Assembly: GCA_015069605.1 (NCBI GenBank) | Contig: SVII01000002.1 | Span: forward strand, 1 to 64,000 | Reading direction: 5' to 3' | From: Clostridiales bacterium | GTDB lineage: Bacteria > Bacillota > Clostridia > Christensenellales > Borkfalkiaceae | DNA: 64,000 nucleotides | Shown here: positions 1 through 8,380 of the stretch, piece after piece | Position numbering within the stretch: the first letter of the stretch is position 1 | Layout: the number at the start of each line of letters is the position of its first letter | Notes under the pieces: model-generated | Database searches by the model: none | The model's input: the letters and a program-made list of their open reading frames with translations, nothing else | Told to the model about the DNA's origin: nothing | Translations under genes and position numbers: made by a program

Positions 1-1647
1 TTCGATATCGTCGAGTTTATTTTCCATGCCTGCCGTAAACCCAACGTCCATAACGTCCACAAAGCATTTAACGAGCATATCGACTACGTCGTAAGCAATG
101 GGGGTGGGGACCATATATTTACCGTCTTTTTTGACGTATTTTTGCATCAATTTAGAAATGATGGTCGCATACGTGGAAGGTCTACCAATCCCCTTTTCTT
201 CCATCGCTTTTACAAGCGACGCGTCCGTGTAACGAAGGGGCGGTTTGGTGAATTTTTGTTCCTTTTGCATGGACACGAGGTTGAGTTCGTCCCCCTCTTT
301 TAAATCGGGTAATAATTTTGATAAATTAATTTCGTCCTCGTCGTCCTTTTTCGCGTTCGACGCGTCCTGATACACCGCCGTAAAGCCTGCGAACAGCAAC
401 ACTTTACCGCTTGCCTTGAACACGTATCCGCTGTTATCAATTTCCATTTGCGCGCTGTTGTATTGCGCTTCTGCCATTTGCGACGCAAGGAAACGTTCAT
501 ACACGAGTTTATACAACGCGAAATGCTTTTTATCTAATAATTTCTTTGCTTTTTCAGGCGTCATATCCAAATCGTTGGGACGAATGGCTTCGTGCGCGTC
601 CTGCGCGCCCTTTTTCGACGCGTAGAAGTTGGGTTTTTCAGGCGCGTATTCTACGCCGTAAATCTCGCGGATTTTTTCGAGCGCTTTGGATTGCGCTTCT
701 TTGGAAACACGCACAGAGTCCGTACGCATATACGTGATAAACGCGATATGGTCGCCATTTTCCGTTTCGATACCTTCGTACAAATGTTGTGCCAAAGTCA
801 TCGTTTCCGGTGCAGTGAACCCAAGTTTTGTCGAAGCGTCTTGTTGCAAAGAACTAGTGGTAAAAGGCGCGGGTGCGTGCGATTTTACAACCTTTTTCTG
901 CACCTTAGAAACAATGAATTTCCCTCGCTCGATCGCCGCAAGAACCTGCGCGGTTTCCTCCGCAGAGGAAGGTTTGTATTTACGCGTGCCTTTCTTTTCA
1001 AGCATCGCTTTGAACGCGGAATATTTTTTAGGCAAATCTTGCAATTCCGCCGTCAAATTCCAATATTCTTCGGGCTTGAATGCCGTAATCTCACGTTCTC
1101 TTTCCACAACAAGACGGAGCGCAACCGATTGCACTCTGCCGCCCGAAAGGGTGCGTTTGCCGTTCCCGTTTTTGTCCTCGATTTTGTGGTTTAACAGCGT
1201 AGAGAGCTTATACCCCACCAATCTATCCAACACACGGCGCGCCTGTTGCGCATCCACGAGGCTGTAATTAATCTGACGGGGCGTAGTGAGCGCCGCTTCA
1301 ATCGCACGCTGAGAAACTTCGTTGAACTCGATACGATTCAAGCCATCTTCCTTCAACCCCAACACCGTCTGCAAATGCCAAGCAATAGCTTCTCCTTCGC
1401 GGTCAGGGTCGGTTGCGAGATAGACACGATCGGCTTTTTTCGTCGCGTCCGTCAATCTTTTGATAATATCCTCTTTCCCCTCGGAATTGACGTATTTAGG
1501 TTCAAAATTATTCTTTACGTCCACGCCGAGCGTATGCACGGGCAAATCGCGAATGTGTCCTGCCGAAGCATCTACACGATATTTGCCTTTGAGGTACTTG
1601 GAAATGGTTTTCGCCTTAGAAGGCGACTCTACGATAATTAAATCCAT
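1..1647 (-). CDS. topA: DNA topoisomerase I, 3' end beyond the window
   Basis: Type IA topoisomerase, which relaxes negative supercoils by transient single-strand cleavage. The N-terminal Toprim domain is visible (IVESPSKAKTISKYL at residues 4-18, then LATDPDREGEAIAWHL). The catalytic tyrosine sits in the TYMRTDS motif at about residue 306. The 549 codons present cover the Toprim core and gate domains; the C-terminal zinc-finger region would lie left of position 1. The ATG at 1647 follows GGAAATATAGA. It lies downstream of dprA on the same strand, the dprA-topA order common in Firmicutes. The family call is secure; completeness cannot be judged. Confidence 0.97.
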   Translation of the reverse strand, partial: MDLIIVESPSKAKTISKYLKGKYRVDASAGHIRDLPVHTLGVDVKNNFEPKYVNSEGKEDIIKRLTDATKKADRVYLATDPDREGEAIAWHLQTVLGLKEDGLNRIEFNEVSQRAIEAALTTPRQINYSLVDAQQARRVLDRLVGYKLSTLLNHKIEDKNGNGKRTLSGGRVQSVALRLVVEREREITAFKPEEYWNLTAELQDLPKKYSAFKAMLEKKGTRKYKPSSAEETAQVLAAIERGKFIVSKVQKKVVKSHAPAPFTTSSLQQDASTKLGFTAPETMTLAQHLYEGIETENGDHIAFITYMRTDSVRVSKEAQSKALEKIREIYGVEYAPEKPNFYASKKGAQDAHEAIRPNDLDMTPEKAKKLLDKKHFALYKLVYERFLASQMAEAQYNSAQMEIDNSGYVFKASGKVLLFAGFTAVYQDASNAKKDDEDEINLSKLLPDLKEGDELNLVSMQKEQKFTKPPLRYTDASLVKAMEEKGIGRPSTYATIISKLMQKYVKKDGKYMVPTPIAYDVVDMLVKCFVDVMDVGFTAGMENKLDDIE

Positions 1648-1711
1648 TCTATATTTCCTTACAAATTATTTTACAATATGAGATTAGGAACTCCGTCCTT
1701 AAAAACGACCT

Positions 1712-2809
1712 TTACACAGGTGCGTAGCGGTTTCCGCCAAGTTTTACGACGATACCTTTCACTTCCAAAGCCGAAAGCATCGCCATCAGTTTAAAAGTTG
1801 GTACGCTTGTTTTTGCGGACAGTTCGCTGATATGCGCTTCGGATAAATCGCGCAACGCATCCATCACCGCCTGTTCCTCTTTCGTCAGTTCTATTTGCGG
1901 TTTTTCTTTGAGTATATCCACCCCGAACGTTTCCAAAACGTCCAACCCGCTTTCCGTCAACTTCGCGCCTTTTTTTAACAACAAGTTGTTGCCTGCACCT
2001 GCCGCTACGCCAGGGAAATACGGCAATGCGAAAATCATTTTTTTAAACTCTTCGGCATACTTTGCCGTAATCAATGCACCGCTCTTTTCCGCCGCGCCAA
2101 GCACCAACACACCCTCCCCAAGCGCCGCCAATAATTTATTGCGGTATTCATAGGAATACGTCCGCACCGTCGTATCATGTGTGTACGGAGAAAGCAATAA
2201 ACCGCGTTCTGCCACTTTGTTTAAAAGGGATAAGTTCACCTGCGGCAAAGTCCCGAATCCGCCCGCCAAAACACAGATCACGTTGCCGCCGCCTGCAAGT
2301 CCGCCCTCGATCGCCGCGCTATCGCCCCCATCCGCCGCGCCCGTTGCGATCACAAACGTTTGCGATATGTCTTTGGCTATCTCCGCCCCGATTTTTAACG
2401 CGCCCGCAGGAGTTCTTCGCGAACCGACAATGACAAATTTGCGTTTTTGTAAAAGCACTATATTCCCCTTCGCATACGCCACCAAAGGCGCGTCGGGCAA
2501 ATTTTTCCATTCCTTAGGATATGCGTCCGAGCAAATGGCAATCGGCATAATTCCTTGCTTTTCTAACGCCGCCATGCGTTCTTTAAAAAACGCGCCGTTG
2601 TCGCAAAGCGAGGCAACCATGTCTTGAAACACCGACTTCTTTTCGATTTCCTGAAAAAAGGCTTCGTATTCCGTGAAACGTTGGACAAGCTTTATCGGCG
2701 AATCTGCCAAACGCAACAACCGTCGTTTTTCGCCTTCTGCTAGGTCGAAAAAATCCAGCCAGATATACACTTTTTCCGTTGCCGAAAACTGCAAAACGTC
2801 CGCCTCCAA
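1712..2809 (-). CDS. dprA: DNA-processing protein DprA/Smf
   Basis: Loads RecA onto incoming single-stranded DNA during natural transformation. The 365 residues hold an N-terminal helical region and a Rossmann-like DprA core with the family motif VGSRRTP at residues 118-124 and a Gly-rich GAADGGDSAAIEGGLAGGG stretch. A C-terminal winged-helix-like domain of about 60 residues starts near 305. It sits 3 bp downstream of the DUF1294 gene and about 65 bp upstream of topA, so the three are probably one transcript. With comM nearby this suggests competence or recombination genes are kept, although no DNA-uptake genes are in the window. Confidence 0.96.
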   Translation of the reverse strand: MEADVLQFSATEKVYIWLDFFDLAEGEKRRLLRLADSPIKLVQRFTEYEAFFQEIEKKSVFQDMVASLCDNGAFFKERMAALEKQGIMPIAICSDAYPKEWKNLPDAPLVAYAKGNIVLLQKRKFVIVGSRRTPAGALKIGAEIAKDISQTFVIATGAADGGDSAAIEGGLAGGGNVICVLAGGFGTLPQVNLSLLNKVAERGLLLSPYTHDTTVRTYSYEYRNKLLAALGEGVLVLGAAEKSGALITAKYAEEFKKMIFALPYFPGVAAGAGNNLLLKKGAKLTESGLDVLETFGVDILKEKPQIELTKEEQAVMDALRDLSEAHISELSAKTSVPTFKLMAMLSALEVKGIVVKLGGNRYAPV

Positions 2810-2812
2810 AGT

Positions 2813-3097
2813 TTATATAATCGCAGGGTTGAGAGCAAGATATACTAACAATCCCACTTGCCATACAATACCGACAAAATTGAGTACGTGAAAATACCAA
2901 TGCTTGGTTTTATGCCGCGCGATTTGCATAGCAAGATATCCTCCCACCGCGCCGCCGAGAAGGGATAATCCAAGCAACACTTTTTCAGGCACTCGCCACG
3001 CCCCGTTGACCGCTTTGACTTTATCCACCACATACGTGATAAACGTCAACACCGATGCCACGGAAAAATAAATAAGAAAAATTTTAAATAATATCAT
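2813..3097 (-). CDS. DUF1294 family small membrane protein
   Basis: A 94-residue protein with three or four hydrophobic segments. It has the DUF1294 pattern: a TM helix, then YVVDKVKAVNGAWRVPEKVL, then a glycine-rich helix (LLGGAVGGYLAMQIARHKTKH). The family's function is unknown. I chose the ATG at 3097 because GGGGGAG lies 8 nt upstream; an upstream start at 3127 would add ten residues but lacks a ribosome binding site. The 3' end is 3 bp from the dprA start, implying translational coupling. Element A (3125-3230) lies immediately upstream. Confidence 0.85.
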   Translation of the reverse strand: MILFKIFLIYFSVASVLTFITYVVDKVKAVNGAWRVPEKVLLGLSLLGGAVGGYLAMQIARHKTKHWYFHVLNFVGIVWQVGLLVYLALNPAII

Positions 3098-3120
3098 ACG
3101 CGTTATCTCCCCCAAACGGG

Positions 3121-3232
3121 AAGTCAAGAAACTCAGTTTCTTGTTCGGGTGCAGGGGCGAATAGCCCTTGCCGTGGTATGGAGCGGCGCTCCATCAATCT
3201 TGTCCCCTTTCAAAAGCAAGCTTTGCTTGCGT
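3121..3232. repeat. Intergenic mini-palindrome element, copy A
   Basis: Four short hairpins fill the gap between comM and the DUF1294 gene. CAAGAAAC-TCA-GTTTCTTG is at 3125-3143, GCAGGGGC-GAATA-GCCCTTGC at 3151-3171 (one wobble), ATGGAGC-GGC-GCTCCAT at 3178-3194 and GCAAGC-TTT-GCTTGC at 3216-3230. None has the T-tract of a terminator. The same hairpin types (AACTGAGTT, GGAGC-NNN-GCTCC, GCAAGC-NNN-GCTTGC on the minus strand) recur at 51.3-51.6 kb, in a different order. Its function is unknown. Confidence 0.6.
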
Positions 3233-3240
3233 ATATTCTT

Positions 3241-4776
3241 TTAATCCAACTCGGAAAGTTCCGCGCCATACGTTCTGTACGAAATCGCTTCGTATAAATG
3301 TTCGGGGAGAATATCCTCAGACAATTCCAAATCAGCAATCGTGCGCGCTACTTTTAATATACGCGAACGGGCGCGCGCGGATAACCGCAAACTCTCAAAC
3401 GCCTCGCGTAATACGTCCTCGCATTCCTTGGACAATTTACAATACACGCGGCTTTCCTTTTCCCCCATTTCCGCATTCGTCGTAACCATGGTATTCTCAA
3501 AACGCTCTCTTTGGATACGCCTTGCTCTATCGGCACGCGCTTTCACTTCCGCGCTCGATTCCTCGTGCGCTTCCGATACCAACGCGTCATAATCTACACC
3601 GTCCACTTCCACTTGAATATCAATTCTATCCAGCAGCGGCCCTGAAATTTTCGCTCTGTAACGGCGAATGTCGTTAGGAGTACACGAACAACGGCGTTTC
3701 TTACTGCCAAAATGTCCGCAGGGACAAGGATTCATACTCGCGCAAAGCATAAAGGACGCAGGATACGTCACCGTACCGCCCGAACGGGAAATCGTGATGA
3801 CCCCGTCCTCTAACGGCTGACGGAGTGCCTCCAACGCCGAACGTTTATATTCCGGCAATTCGTCCAAAAACAATACGCCACCGTGTGCAAGACTGATTTC
3901 ACCTGGATGCACCGTCTTGTTGCCGCCACCGCACAAGGATACTGTCGTTGCGGTATGGTGCGGACTTCTAAACGGTCTTTCGTTGACGATACCGTCTTTC
4001 CCCAAAGTGCCTGCCACCGAATGAATTTTCGTAATTTCCAACGCTTCGTCAAACGACATATCAGGCAACACCGAGGGCAACGATCTTGCCAACATGGTTT
4101 TACCGCTGCCGGGAGGTCCTACAAATAAAATGTTATGGCCGCCCGCCACCGCCACTTCCAAAGCGCGTTTTGCAATCGCCTGTCCTTTAACAAAGGACAA
4201 ATCATACGTTTTCTTATTGATATTGCCCGCCGTAGAAAAGGCAGCGACAGGTACGCGTTCAAGCGGTTTTTCACCCGACAAATGATCGACGACTTCGCGT
4301 AAATTCGCCGCCGCGTACACCTCTACGCCGTGAATAAAGCCTGCTTCTTTTTCATTGTCTTTGGGAATAATAAATTTCGTAAACCCTTTATCCCTCGCGG
4401 AAATAATCGAGGGTAACACACCCGTCACGGGACGAAGTTCTCCATTCAAAGCAAGCTCGCCCAAAAAAATGATACCTGTAATATCCGCCTGCAATTCCCC
4501 GTAAGCGCACAACAAACTGATTGCCACGGGCAAATCAAATGCCGAGCCTTCCTTCTTTACGTACGCTGGAGCTAAGTTGATCGTCACTTTGTGCGCAGGG
4601 AAATCTAACGCGCTGTTTTTTACAGCACTGCGAACGCGTTCTTTGGATTCTTTCACTGCCGCGTCAGGCAAGCCCACCATCTCGTATGAGGGGATTCCCT
4701 TGGAAATATCCGCTTCCACCGTAACGGCTACGCCTTCTAAACCCGATAAAGCATAACTTTGCGCTCTTGCGATCAT
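3241..4776 (-). CDS. comM: YifB/ComM-family Mg chelatase-like AAA+ ATPase
   Basis: A 511-residue protein. ComM is a hexameric helicase that promotes branch migration during integration of transforming DNA. The N-terminal Lon-protease-like (ChlI) domain spans about residues 1-170. Walker A is GPPGSGKT near residues 205-212, Walker B is in LFLDELPEYKR, and the sensor/arginine region includes a Cys-rich loop (CPCGHFGSKKRRCSC) typical of the family. The ATG at 4776 has AAAGGAG 8 nt upstream; a start at 4821 would add fifteen residues without a ribosome binding site. It is co-directional with dprA and topA. Confidence 0.95.
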   Translation of the reverse strand: MIARAQSYALSGLEGVAVTVEADISKGIPSYEMVGLPDAAVKESKERVRSAVKNSALDFPAHKVTINLAPAYVKKEGSAFDLPVAISLLCAYGELQADITGIIFLGELALNGELRPVTGVLPSIISARDKGFTKFIIPKDNEKEAGFIHGVEVYAAANLREVVDHLSGEKPLERVPVAAFSTAGNINKKTYDLSFVKGQAIAKRALEVAVAGGHNILFVGPPGSGKTMLARSLPSVLPDMSFDEALEITKIHSVAGTLGKDGIVNERPFRSPHHTATTVSLCGGGNKTVHPGEISLAHGGVLFLDELPEYKRSALEALRQPLEDGVITISRSGGTVTYPASFMLCASMNPCPCGHFGSKKRRCSCTPNDIRRYRAKISGPLLDRIDIQVEVDGVDYDALVSEAHEESSAEVKARADRARRIQRERFENTMVTTNAEMGEKESRVYCKLSKECEDVLREAFESLRLSARARSRILKVARTIADLELSEDILPEHLYEAISYRTYGAELSELD

Positions 4777-4911
4777 ACCCTTTCTCCTTTTTTCTTTCGT
4801 AAAAGCGGTTGCATACCCCAAAAAGAAGATTTTTCCTTCCTTATATATACACCCATTTTATATTGTACTCTAATTTGCGAAAAAAGTAAAACAAATTGAG
4901 GGGATTTAGGC

Positions 4912-4947
4912 AAAAAAAATAAGTCCACCTTTGACTTTGGGTGAACT
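4912..4947 (-). terminator. Terminator after rplS
   Basis: On the minus strand AGTTCACC and GGTGGACT (one G-T pair) form a stem around a 10-nt loop. It is followed by TATTTTTTTTG, just past the rplS stop codon. Confidence 0.75.
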
Positions 4948-4970
4948 CATTCTTTCCGGTTTGTCCGATG

Positions 4971-5315
4971 TTAAATTCTTTCCTTAACTTTTGCTGCTTT
5001 ACCCGTACGAGCGCGAAGATAATACAACTTAGCTCTTCTAACTTTACCCTTTCTAACAACCGTAATGGATGCGATTTTCGGGGAGTGAAGAGGATAAATT
5101 TTTTCCACGCCTACGCCATAAGAAATGTGGCGAACGGTGAAAGTTTCGGAAATGCCGCCGTTTTTCTTTGCGATTACGACGCCTTCGAAGTTCTGGATTC
5201 TTTCCTTACCGCCTTCAATGATTTTGTAGCCAACCTTAACCGTGTCGCCTACTTCAAATGCGGGAACTTCAGCTTTCATGCTTTCCGCGTTGATAGCTTC
5301 AATCAATCCTTTCAT
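4971..5315 (-). CDS. rplS: 50S ribosomal protein L19
   Basis: The 114 residues match L19 over the full length: [34 protein letters not shown], then [23 protein letters not shown] (quoted in two parts only to place the domain), and the basic tail [23 protein letters not shown]. It lies at the 30S-50S interface of the ribosome. It has its own promoter (5414-5442), a structured leader (5344-5398), GGAGG 8 nt before the ATG, and its own terminator. It is therefore monocistronic here and separated from trmD, its usual neighbour, by about 8 kb. Confidence 0.98.
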   Translation of the reverse strand: MKGLIEAINAESMKAEVPAFEVGDTVKVGYKIIEGGKERIQNFEGVVIAKKNGGISETFTVRHISYGVGVEKIYPLHSPKIASITVVRKGKVRRAKLYYLRARTGKAAKVKERI

Positions 5316-5343
5316 GTAAGACTTTACCTCCGTTATTTACGAG

Positions 5344-5398
5344 ATGTTCATAACCCGCTGCGTGATTCCTCACCACGCCCTTAAAGGCAGCGGAACAT
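5344..5398 (-). ncRNA. Ribosomal protein L19 leader RNA
   Basis: The minus-strand transcript folds as an outer stem AUGUUC/GAACAU enclosing CCGCU/AGCGG. Inside are a small CCUUUAAGG hairpin and an inner GCGUG/CACGC stem. Position directly upstream of rplS and the overall shape match the Firmicute L19 leader, thought to be the autoregulatory binding site for L19. The assignment rests on fold and location; I could not run a covariance model. Confidence 0.75.
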
Positions 5399-5413
5399 TC
5401 GAAGTCAGCAAAT

Positions 5414-5442
5414 ATTATATATGATTTTTTCATCTTTGGCAA
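5414..5442 (-). promoter_or_regulatory. rplS promoter
   Basis: Minus strand: -35 TTGCCA (5442-5437), 17-bp spacer, -10 TATAAT (5419-5414). The start point falls just ahead of the L19 leader. Confidence 0.8.
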
Positions 5443-5516
5443 GCGTTTTTGCGCGTATTTATAAAAAAAACGAATTTTTTTCTTTTTTCTTTTTTGGTTC
5501 TTTTTATCACTTTTTC

Positions 5517-5545
5517 TTGACATGCTTTTTTATTTCTTTTATAAT
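5517..5545 (+). promoter_or_regulatory. oadB promoter
   Basis: Fully consensus sigma-A promoter: TTGACA at 5517-5522, 17 bp, TATAAT at 5540-5545. It is divergent from the rplS promoter with about 75 bp between the two -35 elements. The spacing leaves a leader of roughly 40 nt before the ATG at 5591. Confidence 0.88.
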
Positions 5546-5590
5546 ATAGTATGGTTGAAAAATATTCACCTAAAATCTTTGGAGGTTTTT

Positions 5591-6727
5591 ATGGACTTTC
5601 TTTTGCAAGGCTTTCAAGCCCTCACTTGGCAACAAGTTGTCATGTGGGTTATCGGCGGATTGTTAATCTATCTCGCTATCAAAAAAGACATGGAACCTGC
5701 GCTCCTTTTGCCTATGGGCTTTGGCGCAATCCTCGTCAATCTCCCCCTTTCGCCCGTCATCGGCGATCCTGCCAACGGCGAACATTTGGGGATCATCACT
5801 TCCCTGTTTAAAGTAGGTATCGAAGCTAGCGAAGCAATGCCTTTGCTGCTCTTTATCGGTATCGGTTGTATGATCGATTTCGGGCCTCTTCTTACCAACC
5901 CCAAACTCTTCATTTTGGGTGGCGCGGCACAGCTTGGTATCTTCGTAACCATCATTCTCGCGGCAATGATCGGTTTCCCTTTGAACGACGCAGCTTCTAT
6001 CGGTATCATCGGCGCGGCGGACGGCCCTACGGCGATCCTCGTTGCGATTCAGCTTGCCTCCAAATACGTCGGGCCTATCATGGTCGTAGCGTATTCGTAT
6101 ATGGCACTCGTTCCCATCGTACAGCCTGCCGTTATTAAAATGTGTACGACAAAAAAAGAACGTATGATCCGTATGAAATATAATGCGAAACAAATCCCGC
6201 AGTTGATGCGTATTTTGTTCCCCATTATCGTTACGGTAGTGTCGGGGCTTATCGCTCCTGATTCCCTTTCGCTTGTTGGTATGTTGATGTTCGGTAACTT
6301 ACTCCGTGAATGTGGCGTATTAAAGTCGCTGTCCGAAACGGCGCAAACGACCTTCTCCAACATTATCACGTTGCTCCTAGGTATCACGATCGCGTTCCAG
6401 ATGCAAGCAGATCAATTCATTAAAATTGAAACTTTGATCATTATGTTGCTTGGTCTTTTCGCATTCGTATTCGACACCATCGGCGGCGTAATGTGCGCGA
6501 AACTCATCAACCTTTTCAGCAAAGAAAAGATCAACCCCATGTTGGGCGCAGCAGGTATCTCCGCATTCCCCATGGCGTCCCGTGTCGTAGCAAAAATGGG
6601 TACGAAGGAAGACCCTTCCAACCACCTTTTGATGCACGCTGTCGGCGCAAACGTGTCCGGTCAGATCGCATCCGCGATTGTCGGCGGTTTGATTATCGGT
6701 ATCTTGGGTCCGTTCTGCGGTTTATAA
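5591..6727 (+). CDS. oadB: Sodium-translocating decarboxylase, beta subunit
   Basis: A 378-residue, highly hydrophobic protein of the OadB/GcdB/MmdB family, the membrane subunit that couples decarboxylation of a biotin-bound carboxyl group to Na+ export. Family signatures visible are LLFIGIGCMIDFGPLL, the Asp-containing NDAASIGIIGAADGPTAI, and the C-terminal AAGISAFPMASRVVAKMG and HAVGANVSGQIASAIVGG. The ATG at 5591 follows GGAGG; an in-frame start at 5522 overlaps the promoter and is rejected. No alpha (carboxyltransferase) or biotin-carrier gene is in the window, so the substrate cannot be told from here. Confidence 0.93.
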   Translation: MDFLLQGFQALTWQQVVMWVIGGLLIYLAIKKDMEPALLLPMGFGAILVNLPLSPVIGDPANGEHLGIITSLFKVGIEASEAMPLLLFIGIGCMIDFGPLLTNPKLFILGGAAQLGIFVTIILAAMIGFPLNDAASIGIIGAADGPTAILVAIQLASKYVGPIMVVAYSYMALVPIVQPAVIKMCTTKKERMIRMKYNAKQIPQLMRILFPIIVTVVSGLIAPDSLSLVGMLMFGNLLRECGVLKSLSETAQTTFSNIITLLLGITIAFQMQADQFIKIETLIIMLLGLFAFVFDTIGGVMCAKLINLFSKEKINPMLGAAGISAFPMASRVVAKMGTKEDPSNHLLMHAVGANVSGQIASAIVGGLIIGILGPFCGL

Positions 6728-6740
6728 GGAGGAAAAAAGT

Positions 6741-6971
6741 ATGTTGAATTTTTTAATGGCGGCATTTGACAACCTCACCCCTATGAACTGGGACGTGATT
6801 AAACCTGCTCTCAATTTCCTTTGGCAAGGCCTTCTCGCCATCTTCGTTGTTATCGGTTTGATTATTATCGTAGTCAAACTTTCCGCTTTTGCGATCACAA
6901 AATCCGCGGAAGCGAAAGCAAAGCGCGAGGCAGCGGCAAACGAACAGGAAAATACGGATAATAACCCGTAA
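6741..6971 (+). CDS. Small single-TM protein, possible decarboxylase accessory (gamma/delta-like) subunit
   Basis: 76 residues: a short N-terminus, one strong TM helix at about 24-50 (LWQGLLAIFVVIGLIIIVVKL), then a charged tail rich in Lys, Ala and Glu. OadG-type gamma subunits have this architecture, but sequence identity is too weak to be sure and gamma genes usually precede alpha rather than follow beta. It starts 13 bp after oadB behind AAGGAGG and ends before a strong terminator, so it is co-transcribed with oadB. Confidence 0.6.
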   Translation: MLNFLMAAFDNLTPMNWDVIKPALNFLWQGLLAIFVVIGLIIIVVKLSAFAITKSAEAKAKREAAANEQENTDNNP

Positions 6972-6995
6972 TTTTTCCATACGAATGATGATAAG

Positions 6996-7032
6996 AAAAA
7001 CCGACGCATATAGTATCGTACGTCGGTTTTTT
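6996..7032 (+). terminator. Terminator of the oadB transcript
   Basis: AAAACCGACG and CGTCGGTTTTTT form a 10-bp stem with a 14-nt loop and a T-tract. Confidence 0.85.
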
Positions 7033-7059
7033 CATCCCTTCTTTTAGGAGTTTTATTCT

Positions 7060-8226
7060 ATGACTAATCTTTTGATCCGACTTTTCGTCGGTAAAAACAA
7101 AGACGTTCAATCCCCTGCCGTGCGCGGTAGATACGCTTCTGTGGCAGGATTTACGGGTATTATTGTCAATGTATTGCTGTTTATCGGTAAACTGACGCTG
7201 GGTATTCTCGCCGGCTCGGTAGCTATTATCGCGGATGCATTTAACAATATCACGGACGCAGGCTCGTCTATCGTCACGCTGATTGGGTTTCGGCTTGCCA
7301 ACAAGCCCGTGGACAAGGAACATCCCTTGGGTCACGGTCGCTTGGAATACGTGTCAGGCTTTATCGTCGATATGCTGATTATCCTCGTCGGGTTTGAATT
7401 GTTCACCTCGTCCGTGGATAAAATCTTACACCCCGCGTTGCCCAACGTCGGCAAGGTGACAATGATTATTTTGGCGGTAGCCATTCTTGTGAAATTGTGG
7501 CTGTTTTTCTTCTATAATAAGATTGCCAAAACCATTCGTTCCTCCGCTATCAAAGCGTCCGCTTTTGACAGTTTAAGCGACTGTTTCGCCACAGCTTTGG
7601 TGTTGACGGCGGCGGTAATTGCGAACGTTTGGAACGTTTCCATCGACGGCTGGGCAGGAATTTTGGTGGCTTGCTTTATTCTGTTTGCAGGCATCAAAGC
7701 AGCAAAAGAAACCATCGATTTGTTGCTCGGTTCTCCGCCCGACCCTGATTTCATTAAAAATATTTACACGTTCGCGGAAAAGTATTCCCGTATCGTTGGC
7801 ATCCACGACGTTATGGTGCACGATTACGGCCCAGGCAGACAAATCGTGTCTTTCCACGCCGAAGTCCCTTCCGATTCCGATATCAATATCGCGCACGAGG
7901 AAGTCGATCAAATGGAACGAGATATGCACGAAAAATTTGGTTGTATCGTCACCATTCACCTCGACCCAATCGTCGTGAACGATCCCCTTGTCAATGAATT
8001 GCGCGCTTTGGCGGACACCTCGGCAAAAGAGATTGATCCCCACTTTTCCATTCATGATTTCCGCATGACGAAAGGTGAAACTAACGTCAATTTGATTTTC
8101 GACCTCGTTCTGCCGGCTGATTGTAAAATGAGTACGGAAGAAGCGGAAAAGGCGGTGGCAAATTTAATCCAAGAAAAACGAGAAAACTGTTTCTGTGTGA
8201 TCCGTGCCGAACATCCTTTTGTATAA
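7060..8226 (+). CDS. Cation diffusion facilitator (CDF) family metal transporter
   Basis: 388 residues. CDF proteins export Zn2+, Mn2+, Fe2+ or Co2+ in exchange for protons. Six predicted TM helices span about 25-220, with the family motifs ADAFNNITDAGSS (about 58-70) and HPLGHGR (88-94). A cytoplasmic ferredoxin-like C-terminal domain contains HDVMVHDYGPG. About 100 further residues (from 295) extend beyond a typical FieF and look like a second small alpha/beta domain. A ribosome binding site, TAGGAG, precedes the ATG. Metal specificity cannot be read from the sequence. Confidence 0.92.
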   Translation: MTNLLIRLFVGKNKDVQSPAVRGRYASVAGFTGIIVNVLLFIGKLTLGILAGSVAIIADAFNNITDAGSSIVTLIGFRLANKPVDKEHPLGHGRLEYVSGFIVDMLIILVGFELFTSSVDKILHPALPNVGKVTMIILAVAILVKLWLFFFYNKIAKTIRSSAIKASAFDSLSDCFATALVLTAAVIANVWNVSIDGWAGILVACFILFAGIKAAKETIDLLLGSPPDPDFIKNIYTFAEKYSRIVGIHDVMVHDYGPGRQIVSFHAEVPSDSDINIAHEEVDQMERDMHEKFGCIVTIHLDPIVVNDPLVNELRALADTSAKEIDPHFSIHDFRMTKGETNVNLIFDLVLPADCKMSTEEAEKAVANLIQEKRENCFCVIRAEHPFV

Positions 8227-8264
8227 AACGAGCACACCATGTCCGTGTTGAACGACAAAGTAAC

Positions 8265-8297
8265 TATCCTCCACCAACGGTGGGGGATTTGTTTTTT
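8265..8297 (+). terminator. Terminator after the CDF gene
   Basis: ATCCTCCACC-AAC-GGTGGGGGAT followed by TTGTTTTTT; a 10-bp stem including one G-T pair. Confidence 0.8.
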
Positions 8298-8380
8298 ACA
8301 CTAATATGGTCATACGTATTCCTACTCGTATTTGTTCTGTCCACAAAAGAACAGCGGAAAAAATCCGCTGTTCTTTGCTT

